From the NCBI GenBank assembly GCA_016490735.1, contig JAEMWC010000261.1, positions 680,001-744,000 on the forward strand: a stretch of DNA of 64,000 nucleotides. The letters run 5' to 3'. The DNA is from Pachyseris speciosa. Taxonomy: Eukaryota > Cnidaria > Anthozoa > Scleractinia > Pachyseridae. Shown piece by piece: positions 35,101-46,400 of the stretch. Every line of letters starts with the position of its first letter. Positions within the stretch are counted from its first letter, which is position 1. The notes beneath the pieces were generated by a model. It did no database searches. It was given only the letters and a program-made list of their open reading frames with translations, and was not told where the DNA came from. The position numbers and the translations under genes were made by a program.

Positions 35101-38100
35101 AAAAGATAAAGTGCGTCTCCTTGCAAGGAACATCTTACCTTCAGTATCCACCCCTATCAGTGTCGATAAGTTAGCAAGGGAGCTCTCCCAACATCCTAAT
35201 CATGCTTTTAGTGCTAATTTAATTAATTCTTTCCGTTATGGCACCCGTGTGGGGTATACTGGTCCGGAGAAACAACGGGTCTCGCGCAACCTAATATCGG
35301 CCACGCAGCATCCCGAGGTGGTTTCTATGAATCTAAAAAAGGAAATCTCGCTAGGTCGGGTAGCGGGGCCTTTCCCCTCCCCCCCTTTACCCCAGCTCCA
35401 GTGCCATCCCCTGGGTGTGATTCCCAAAAAGCATTCTACGGAATGGCGTACTATCTATCACCTGTGGTACCCTGAGGGGGATAGTATCAACGACTTCATT
35501 CCCAAATATGCCTACACCCTCCAATATGTCCGGGTGGACGACGCTATTGGCATCTTGTTATCCCTGGGTCCGGGTGCTTATATGGCCAAAACCGATCTGA
35601 AATCCGCCTTTCGCCTTATCCCAATTCATCCGGACGACTGGCACCTCCTGGGTATTTATTGGCAATCACAGTTTTATGTTGATCTTTATCTCCCCTTTGG
35701 TCTCAGGAGTGCCCCATTCCTGTTTAATCAATTTTCGGATGCCCTTGAGTGGATCTTGAAGCACAATTATGGACTGGAACGTGTCCTTCACATTTTGGAC
35801 GATTTTTTCATAGCTGAACCTACCCGGCTACAATGCTTACAAAGTTTTAGTACCTTACTTCGGGTCTTCATGTCCCTTCAAGCCCGGTGGTAGCTTCCAA
35901 AACCCTGGGCCCTTCCCAGGAACTTGAATTTATGGGTATCGTTCTTGACAGCACCCGCATGGAAGCCCGCCTTCCAGAGGACAAACTCACTCGCACCCGG
36001 GAAATGCTGAACTCCTTTACCAAACGCCGGTCCATACGCCTTGTTGAGCTGCAATCTCTCATAGGTACCCTTCAGTTTGCGTGCAAAGCGGTTGTCCCCG
36101 GCAGAACCTTCCTTCAGCGCATGATCAATTTAACTAAAGGGGTACCGAGTCGTTTCCACCACATAAGATTAAATAAGGAGTTCTTTAAAGACCTAAACAT
36201 GTGGAAAGCCTTCCTAGAGGGTTGGAACGGGCGTTCATTTTTCCTTAATACTACCGTTACCCCCTCCCCCCATATGGAACTTTATACCGATGCATCGGGT
36301 CGTACAGGTTATGGGGATATTTCAACGGGAAATGGTTTCAGGGTCGCTGGCTTCCCCACATGCAACTTAGCAGTGACAGTGGCATAAGCATCGAATGGCA
36401 GGAACTCTTCCCCATAGTTGTTGCCTGTGCCATTTGGTACCCCCATTTCTCGGGCAAACGAATTCAATTTTGGTGCGACAACGAGTCAGTCGTCTCTATT
36501 ATTAACTCGGGCCATTCAAAGGTCCCGCGTATCATGGACTTACTTCGCTTTCTGGTTCTCGTTTCTATGAAACACAATTTTTACGTTAGGGCTCGTCACG
36601 TTCCGGGAATTCATAACGAGATTGCTGATGCCCTCTCTCGCTTTCAGGAAAAACGCTTCAGAGCAATGGCTCCCCAGGCGGAGAGCACCCCTTGTACCAT
36701 CCCGCCTTCGCTAATGACCCTTTAAAAGACGAGGTCCTCCATTATGCGAACCGGGGATTGGCATGGTCAACTAACCGCACCTACACCTCTGGGGAGAAAC
36801 GCTTTCTTCAGTTCTGCCTAATGAATAGACTATTCTCTAGCAACGGGGATCTTTTTCCCGCCTCGGAAGGTACCCTTATCTATTTTGCGACCCACTTGGC
36901 GCGTAAGGTAAAACATAGCACCATTAAGCTTTACTTATCCGCCGTACGTAATCTCCACATCACTTGTTGGTACGGCGACCCACTTGTTGGCAAATTGCTT
37001 TTGAAGAAGGTGCTTCGGGGCATATTACGCCATCAGGGCCAGACCCGTATCCTTCGTCAACCAGTTACCCCAGGGGTTTTATTGTCCATAAGACCTGTTT
37101 TAAGACAGTGGTTGAGTGTACAGGATTTTCGCATGATTTGGGCAGCCTTCACTCTCGCCTTTTTCGCCTTCCTTCGTTGTCGTGAGTTCACATATCAAGG
37201 TATCAGAACATACCGTCCCAACTTTGACTTATCGGCCGGTTGCGTATCTTTTGAACCCAGTCTGGCTTGCCCGCAGCGGATGTCAATTTTTCTTAAGTCA
37301 TCCAAAACAGACGCGTTTCGCCGCGGTCACACGTTCGTAATTGCTCGCTCCCCTTCACCGCTTTGCGCCATTCAGGCTATGCGCCGATACTTTTTACTTG
37401 CGCGTCCTCTGGGTCCGCTTTTCTCCTTCCAATCTGGCCACTTGCTTACTCGGAAATCGGTGGTCTCCCTTCTTAGGGATGCCGCTCGCCGGGTGGGTTT
37501 ACCCCACGATTCACTTAAGGGGCATAGTTTTCGCATCGGCGCCGCTTCTACAGCGGCCGCTGCCGGCCTGCCGGACTGGTTGATTAAAGTCCTAGGACGG
37601 TGGTCTTCTGACTGCTATCAATTATATATACATACGCCGCAAACTGTTCTTTTATCGGCCGCCCCACGCATGGCGAATGTTACCTCTTGAGTAGTGTTCC
37701 AACCAAAAATAAATAAATAAATTTTCTTTCGCTTGGGGGGATACATGCTCCGCACGTATCAGTGGCGGTTAAGTCTCGTAGCGACTTCCCCAAGCTCTGC
37801 ATTCTATTTCAATGCACTAATTTTAGCTCTCTTTTGGCCAATATTATTTTCCAAATCTGCACTTGTCGTGTGCTGTTTACATGTATTGGTTTGAGCTATT
37901 TATGATGTGCCTACACTCGTTCCATTAAGTTGCACGATGCTGGCCGGAGGTTTCAGCTTGTAGTGCTGTGGAGAGTTAGGTTTTTAGGTCGCGTGAATTT
38001 TGGTCCTACCGGTCCGATCCAGCGCGGAAAATTCCGCTGGGGAGATAGGTTGGGCTTTAGTCGCGCTATTGTCACGCGGGGAAGTCGAACGTCACGCTGA

Positions 38101-41100
38101 TAGCAGAGCGGTGTCCCTCCTTAACGCCAACATGTCGTGTTGTGTTGTTTTTCGCTTAGTTATCATACAATATCGGAACTGCGACATTAATATTATTGAT
38201 GAAATTTTGAATCTGCCACGTCTATTCCCACAGTGGAAAAATATATTAAATTAAATTTAGGATTGCATTTGATTGGCTTTGAAAACCACAAGTTGAAATT
38301 CTTTGTTAAAGAATCACCTTTTCATTGGTTAAAAAACCTCGGGTGGCCCCTGTTGAAGTCATTGCATTGTAAGGATGATTGGAAGCAAATCATCATAGAA
38401 TCTATTATAGTTGCTGCAGCTCTGCCAACTTTCTGTAGAATGAAGAAGTGTATGACTTCAGGAGTACAGTGCTATCCCAATACTCTCCCCTCTGGATGGG
38501 AGGCTAAAGTAGTCCATATAAAGGTCACCTCACCCTCCCATCATTCTGTTAGGTTTTCCCTGCAGCTCATTAAATAAGACCACTTTGCAAACCCATGAAG
38601 AATTGGAGTACCTTAACTGATTGCATTTGTTGTCTTAGAGACAACTCAACCCCCTCCCCAATTAAATTCTGGGGCGTTATTTGTTACAATAATTATAATA
38701 TATTATTTGCTTTCATTCTTCAGATGCTACTCACACTTTAGTCTGTGCTATCCTTTTGCTTAATTCTGATCTTCATGGTGAGGTGAGTGTGAACTGCTGT
38801 CAGTCATCGATGTAGGAAAGCCATTGTTTTAAGCTATTTAAAAGTAATGTCTATGCAGTTTTCTTTCCTCTGTGAGAGTGCAATCACCCAACATGGCACT
38901 TTGTCCATTACTTCTACATTTATCTAAATACTGTATATGTGTGGTTCAAAATGCAAAGCATTAATTACGCTACTTTATCAGGGGAAAAAAAGGAGAATTG
39001 GACCTGTTTAATAGCACGTATATGGGGTGTAAGTAATTCTTTTGTATTAAAATGATTTTTCCCACAGAACCTTCGTAAAAAGATGACTCAAGCACAGTTC
39101 ATAGAAAATTTAGGTGGACTATGTGATGAAAAGGACTTTCCTAAAGACTTACTCAAGGTACACAGTGTTTTCAGGCAGCTCACAAAATTCAATTGTGTTA
39201 ATTTTTTATGGGATTCAGATAGCTACATAAAGGTTGTACCTTACTATTGTAGGCAATATATCAGGAAATCAAGACTAAACCACTGGAGGGATTTGGGTAT
39301 GTACACATGAATTGTATGGGAGCCATTTGAGCAACATGGGACCTAATTAGACCAGTGACAAATTTTCAAAACATTGAAGGTCATACTTATTACTGTTCAA
39401 CAATGAAAAAATCTGGGATCACTGAGCTCGTTTTTGAATTATTATCACTTAAAGCAAACATTAAGGGTGTTTCTATGGTAAACTATTTTGTCAAACATTT
39501 TCATAATATTATTTGTTGATGAATGACTTGGCATTTGTTTCACACCACTATAACAGTAACAACACATTACCATAATAATGATCCATCAAAGTTTAAAGTG
39601 CTGGAAAGTGCTGGAAACCAGTTTTAGCCACCTTAAATAACTCACATTTAATTGATGTTTTTTAGTTTTAAAGAGAAAGTGCCAACTCCCACTCCATCAA
39701 AGAGGACTCTGACACCTAATGGATCCAAGGTAATTTGGATTCAATGAACATTCCTCTCCTCTGGTGACACAAAGGCTCATTAGGACTTATTAATGAGTAC
39801 TGTGTCGTTTGCTTCTTTTCTTCCAAAGTTGAAAATGTACATGTATGTAGCTTTTATAGTTGATCACCACATTAGTGCTGCATGAAATGGAGCTCTGTTT
39901 CTAACGGACCAGTCATCAAGAATTTGGTGGGTGATAACTACATTATTGCCACTCCATCTCAGTCGGGTATACTTATGTTACCTACACGTACATGGTATTA
40001 ATAGTCCAGTACTTTGCCAAGGATGCCTGGAAACAGCTTGTAGTGCATATAGGTTGTAATTTTTATCCTGTTATAGTGATTCAGGAAAATTCCTTGTTTG
40101 TTGTTTTTCCTTGATTAACACTGTGTAATGTTGCTCTCTTTATAGGGAAGTTCATTGGGAAATCCTTTTGTTGAGGTACTGTTAGTTTGGAATTGATTTT
40201 TACTACAATTTCATCTTAGCTGCTCAATCGGTGATTCTTTCAGTAGTTAGCTGTCATCTGAAAGCAGTTAAGCAGTTACAGTATATTGTTATCCATTATG
40301 GCTTTAAAGTTTGAAACTGTCAGGCAACTACATTTTTATGATGTTTATTGAATCTTTCAAAAAAACACAAACTGCAAAGTTCAAGAAGCACCCAACAACT
40401 GCAATTTTAACAAAACCCAGAGAAGGTATGGGCAAAAGGTCTAGACAAAGTGTAACCACACCTGTTGTTAGTAATAGAAGATGAATGCCTCAGAAAACAA
40501 AGTACATTAATATTTTTGCAAAGTACATGGGATCAATTTAGTTGTGAAAAGTTGATTTTAAAATTCTGTGATTGTTTTGAACATTATGTTTTGTTGTTTT
40601 TTTTTTATTTTGTTCACTGGTTTTCTATTCATGTTTTGATGTAACAGACACTAAATGATTCAAGTGTTGTTAACGTTGGAAGGCACAGCAAAGGATGAGG
40701 AATAGTATACAAGATATTTACATTGTATTCATATTTTGGGATAATAGATTCAAGCTAGTGATACTGACAAGGTCTATAAAGAAGGACTGCTGTACAGAAA
40801 GGTGACCATGGGTTCAGAGGGAAAGAAAAGTAAGTCATACATTTACAAGACATTGTCTACAGAATGCAAACAACACCATGTGAAGGTTCACTCAGTAGTG
40901 TCATGAACCACTTTGTACATTAATAAGCCCAGAAAAGAACCAGCAATTATGCGTACAGTCGATCCTCAATTAGCCACAATCTTGATCACAATTCTTGAAA
41001 CATTAACTCACTATTTGCCCTCCTTCCCCTTCAATGTTGATTTTCTGAAGGTCAGACTCATAGCAAACCTGTGAAATCAACATTCGTCGAGAAAATCAAC

Positions 41101-43447
41101 ATTGGAGGGGGTGAGGGAAGGGGAGTAATTTGGTGAGATGTGGACGTGAAATGTGACGCTTTTGTCGAGTGTTACAAGTAATTGTGACTGGCATTGCAGA
41201 CTCGATTTTTCGGACCATTTAATTAATAAGGTATGATGAAGATTCCTAAAGTGTTACATTCTTTAGAATTCTTTTTAAATTAGGCATTGAAAAGTGCGTT
41301 TGAAGTGGTTTTGTTTTCCTTTTAACCATCAAATTTTCTAAGCGCTGTCACACATTGTAAGCACCGTGCATTCAGTTAAGTTCTGATTGGCTTGTTCTGT
41401 TTTCTTGCTAAGTGAAATTATGGTTTCCTAATTAATTCATTTTATGTCATTAATATTCGTATTTTTGATTGTCTGGACTCTCTATTATCCAGACTATTCA
41501 CTCCAGTCCCACTGAGTCCCACTGATAATTGAGGTTTGACTGTAGCTGTTTTTGGGCTGATAAAATACAGACTCCATTAACTTGAGATTCTGCATTTATA
41601 AATCATTTTATTATAAATCTATAAAAATTAAGTGTCCAATCAACCCTTTGGAAATTTGCTTTTTGTTTTTTTTTTTTTCTTAATTCTTTTCTTGCGTCAA
41701 TGACTTACTGCAGTGTAGAAAACGTACCCTTTCTCAATGTGCCAGTTTTAAAACCATGGCCCAGATCAAATTCCAACTAGAGCTCCAAACAAATACATGT
41801 ATGCTGTAAAGGTCAGATTATTAACCAATGGAAATGTCTCTCCACAGCCTCAGCTTGGAAGAGAAAGTGGGTACCATTCTTTGCAACACTGAAAGGAATG
41901 ATACTGTTCCTTCACAAGGTAATCACATTGTGAACTAAACTACGGCCAAGGACTTGGCAGTTAATATTAGCCTTGTTTCCATTGTTATTGGAGTTTTTTA
42001 CCTGAGACACCTTTCTTAACACTACCGTCAAGTCTGTCACACTACTGAGAGAACTGTACAGATGAGGAAAGTTATCACATCTGTTGCAAAATTCCTGATA
42101 TTTCTAACATCGCTGTTTTAGAAAGTACCGACCAGTCAACCGCATCACCTCTGCTCTGCATTCCAAGTTTAGGTTTTTTTTTTCATACTTTGAGATCCTC
42201 ATCCAGTGGATATTTAATTTTTTGAACCACATAATATCTTGTCATTATGCATGTCTACATCTGTCTCATAAGAAGAGTAGAGTGGCAATAGGCCCTTTCA
42301 TGCTTAACTGTATTTTGCTAGAAAACCAATGCTGACACTTGCGCCAATTGTCTTGCACAACTTTCTCTATGCATCTCACGTAAGGCTTCAAACTCCAGTA
42401 GATTCCAGTTTCTGCTCAGTCATGTCACACAATAGCATGACTTTGGAATTCGATGAATATTTCATCGCAATTTACTCTCTTAAATGGTCAGTGACCCCTA
42501 CTTTTCTTTCCAGAAACAGATTTAATTTACAATTATCTCCACGTTGTCCATAAAATGAACAAAAAGTCAATGTGGGAAGTGAAAAAAATTTTTTCAAGAT
42601 TTCTGTCCACGGGACATCGAATCCTGCCATCTTTTGGCTGCAAGGCGCGTGAAACTGTGGTAACTAAAATTGCAAACTTGTTCTTTAAGGAACCTCATCA
42701 GTTGACTAAATTCACTTACATGTAATAGGTCCACTTAAACAATATTTGGCAGAGAACACTTCACTTCAAAGATCTAATTGCAATATTTTTGGGCTTACAG
42801 ACACTGTGGCCTTATTCGCTACGGAACCCATTTTTTCAGATTTAGGGTGTTCTTCCAGGCATGTTCTCTCCAAAACAAAGTTGGTGACCCCCCACTTTTT
42901 TTTCACATTTCTGACATAACTAACTCATCATCTTACAGTGGTAAAAGTCTCAGAAAAAAATCAGTGTTGGACAGTTTTGCACGAACGTCCAACTGGTGTT
43001 TTGATGAAAAAACACTCACATAGGCTTAAGTTATTACTATTCTTGAATTTTTTAAATTGATGAATTACAGATAAAAATTAATTTACTGCATAAGACATCA
43101 CAGCTTACAGTACCTCAAACAAACCTTTACCAGTGTATAGTACATAATTAAAATCATTCATCTATTTTCAGTCAGATGAAGTCAGCAGTCCAGAACATAC
43201 CCGGAACTGCTTGGGTGTTCACCATTCCTTGGCCAGCCGAGCAACTGACTACATCAAGAAACCATTTGTGTTTAGATTTGTCACTTCAGACTGGAGGGAA
43301 TTTCTCTTCCAAGGAAAGTATGTGCTATAAGTTTGAATGAATTAAGATGTAGATGTATCAAGAAAATCATTTTAAAAATATGTATGGGTTATTGGCCAAG
43401 CATGACGTCAAGATGGTGGGATATTGGCCAAGTTCTTTTTTTGCATG

Positions 43448-43480
<33 letters not shown>

Positions 43481-46400
43481 CATGCTAAAAAAGAATGAGG
43501 CCAATATCCTGCCATCTTGACCAAACATGCTTGGCCAATAAAGGATTTATTATATGACTCAAAGCACGCAATTAAAAGACAGTAAAATGCGGGACAAACG
43601 GGCTGTCCCGAGCGGTCAACATGGCTCCATCTCGCGGGTAGCCAATCGCAGCAGGAGAATTGATTCATCTTGACCGCTGAAAGAGCCAATCATATAATAA
43701 ATAATTATATTGTTATTCTGAAAGTGTTGGCCTTGTCATATCATAAATCTGCACCACATTACAGTTACGCTGGTTTGATTGTTCTCAACATGATTTAGTT
43801 TTGAACAAAAGAAATAGACCTTATTATTTATGTCACCCAAAATTACAATTACAGTGTAGTTCATTCAAACCAAAAAACTATCTCAGCCTGGTTAGTTGAA
43901 GATTACCATTAACAGCAATGATAATTATGATTATCATATTAACAGCCCATTATGTGCCATTGAAATGTTTCAAAGAAGTGTGTAGTGTAGAGCAGCATGA
44001 CCCCTGCCATGCACTTCATTAAACATTGGTGATATATTCCAGTTTTTATGGTGGCACTGAAGAATTTCTGTCACAGCCAAATGTATGATAGATATTGGTC
44101 AACTTACTAACATACTTACAGTTCCCAAAAATTCGTGTGGTGAAACATGCTTAGATTAAGCATTTTAATATTTTGTGCATGTGCCACAGGGTATCCACTT
44201 TGAGAAAAACAATAATAAATCAAAACACAAAATAAAGTTGTTTAGAGCAGTTGTGAGCCATCTTAAAGTACAGTAAATGTTTATAATGAACAAAAATGTT
44301 ATTAACAGGTGAACATAAAATAATTAGATTTAAACATATGATTTGAGTGGCCCCACAGGGTCCCCACATCAAGAAAAGATGCTGTTTACAGGATTCATAC
44401 AGGTCTTGGAAAACCTGGAAAGTCATGGAATTTTATAATTTCATTTTCCAGGCCTGGTTTGGGTCCTGGAAATTCATGGAAAATCAGCAGGCTTTCTATA
44501 AGTGGAAAGCAATGTAGATCCAAAGTTACAAAAATTAACCAACAAGTTCAAATAATTTATATGATTTACTTCAGTAGAAATAAACATAGCACATGCTTCA
44601 AGATTACGCTTGTGAACATTTTTGTCGTTGTTTTGACATTACTGTGTCAGAACAGTTGCTTAACTTAGGTCATGGAATTTTTCAAAAAGTCATGGGAAAA
44701 GTCCTGGAAAGTCATGGAATTTTCACAGCTCAAAAGTGTACAAATCCTGGTTTATGACAGATTTTACTTCAATTATTACAAGAAAGGCTTTTTGTTACTA
44801 GCTAACACAAAATAGTCTATTTTTTTGTATTACTTGCATAGCAAGTTTGGTGAAGTTGAGAAAGACTGCAGCATTTAGTGATGTTTGGCATAACAGGCAC
44901 ATGGTTTGGTCCAATTAATTCTGATCAACAGGTCAAAAAAAGCCAATGCTGCAGTGAATATCATTTTCTTGCCTTATCTGGTACCCTCTATATAATTATC
45001 AATTAAACTGATCAAACTGGATGCTGAGAGGAGGGGGGGGGGTATTCCGATAGGAATATACAGAAATCTATTGCAATTAGTGTGAAAGCACAAGATGACT
45101 TGACTAATAATTTTTAGTGCTTCACTGTGATTCCCTGACAGTAGGTATTTGGTCTTCTTGGTAGGAATCTTCATGATATGAATCAGTGGATTGAAGCCAT
45201 CAACCTTGTAGCTGCCACATACTCATCTCCACCCTTGCCTGCTCCTGTTGGTTCATGGTATATAATTATATAATATATATATATATAATGAGACATGGGA
45301 TGGAAATCCACCTTTATATTCTTGTAAATGTCTTGGTAAGAGGGATATGTTACCATAAAACTCGTAATACACAGGTTATATAGCAGCAAGCAGGATTTCC
45401 CTTTCATTTTGCAAGCTGCAAAACTCCAGTCTCTTTGCCCCAGGCAATAACTGCGTCAGGAGTAAGATCATTCAGCCATTGTGTAGTTTGGCTTGGGTTG
45501 GTGGATTGTGAAACAAACATCAACAGGAAGAGCAAGATACAATACTATTTTGGATTCTCCTGAGCTTTAACCCAGGACTTGGCTCCTGATTGAACAATAA
45601 GTGTTGCTGAAGAACAGCCCTCAAATGGAAAATCCTGAGGTTTAAATCCCGCATACGTGTACAATCAATAAATTGCAAAAGATAAAAAAGCAAAATGTGA
45701 ACACGTTAGATGATTACATGTACACTGCGTATTTATTGGCATGTTGCTTATGCTTTTTTTTGCTTTTGTGTTTTCCAGCAAAAGGTTCCAGCGTCCAGTT
45801 CTTCCATTTTCCCGCACACAGCTGCCATTTGTAAGCCTTCTTCATTTTTTTTTAACTTTAACTCATTTTAAATGCCATCGTGAAATTAGTGAATGTAGAT
45901 TTTAAGAAAAAAATACATAATAATCCAATTGCAGTTGCTTTCAACTTTAATAGTACACTGCACAGAGCTTAGTTAGAAATTTTGTCATGACTCTGCTGGT
46001 CAAACCAGAAATTAAGTTTTGTGTCAGCTACGTCCCTCTCTTGCAAACAGAGAAAAACTGAGCTAACATGTATAACTACACGTAATATAACATAACATAT
46101 ATTCAAAGATCCGGCCAAAGTAATAATTAATTATTACCAGTACATAAAAACGCTTCTTGGAAAGGAAAGCTTGAGGTAGGCCCTATAATGTTTTCTTGGA
46201 AACTATAAACTGTGTAAACTACATAATTATGTGATACAACCTACAGTAGGTTTATTTTTATTCATTTGTGTTGCTTGTTGAATCAACAGACAAAACAACT
46301 GGAACATCATGAAAAGAAGGTGAGATTCTGATGCTCTTTGAAAACTTGATCTAATCTGTTTTGTTTTTGTTTTTTTTGTTTTGTTTTTTTTTTTTTTTCA

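Larger units (their letters stand above)
33450..38110 (+). mobile_element. DIRS-like tyrosine-recombinase retrotransposon
   Basis: A 4.7-kb element in the sense orientation in EFA6 intron 5. It has ORF1 (gag-like), ORF2 (RT and RNase H) and ORF3 (tyrosine recombinase) that overlap, no integrase and no LTRs. Candidate short inverted ends AGCGTGACG (33463-33471) and CGTCACGCT (38090-38098) and a CGACTTCCCC at 37782 complementary to 38078-38087 would fit the inverted ends and internal complementary region of DIRS elements; the matches are only 9-10 bp, so the limits are approximate. A TATA-like TATATAAAGTATA lies at about 33758. GC and CpG are higher than in the intron around it, which suggests a fairly recent arrival. 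Confidence 0.8.
32593..39296 (+). other. Sec7-domain exons 5-8
   Basis: Exon 5 (32593-32786) holds the catalytic segment [16 protein letters not shown] with the glutamic finger E439 that displaces the nucleotide phosphates. Exon 6 (38724-38782) holds LLLNSDLHG (Sec7 motif 2, the ARF-binding groove). Exon 7 (39068-39157) continues with [12 protein letters not shown] and exon 8 (39253-39296) with AIYQEIK. The 5.9-kb intron between exons 5 and 6 is where the DIRS-like retrotransposon lies. Confidence 0.92.
40146..45257 (+). other. PH-domain exons 10-14
   Basis: Exon 10 (30 nt) encodes GNPFVE just before the domain. Exon 11 gives KEGLLYRK, the first PH strand with basic lipid-contact residues. 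Exon 12 gives [20 protein letters not shown]. Exon 13 gives [15 protein letters not shown] and [12 protein letters not shown]. Exon 14 gives the C-terminal helix [10 protein letters not shown] with the near-invariant Trp (W669). In family members this PH binds phosphoinositide and actin. Confidence 0.9.

Noticed and set aside
33450..38110. LTR retrotransposon or endogenous retrovirus
   Set aside because: It has a tyrosine recombinase instead of a DDE integrase, no protease or envelope, and no LTRs seen; it is DIRS-like.
38233..38577. 114-residue plus-strand frame in EFA6 intron 5
   Set aside because: No domain, no splice signals that keep the phase between exons 5 and 6, and it sits next to a retrotransposon. 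It might be a gene fragment; not supportable.
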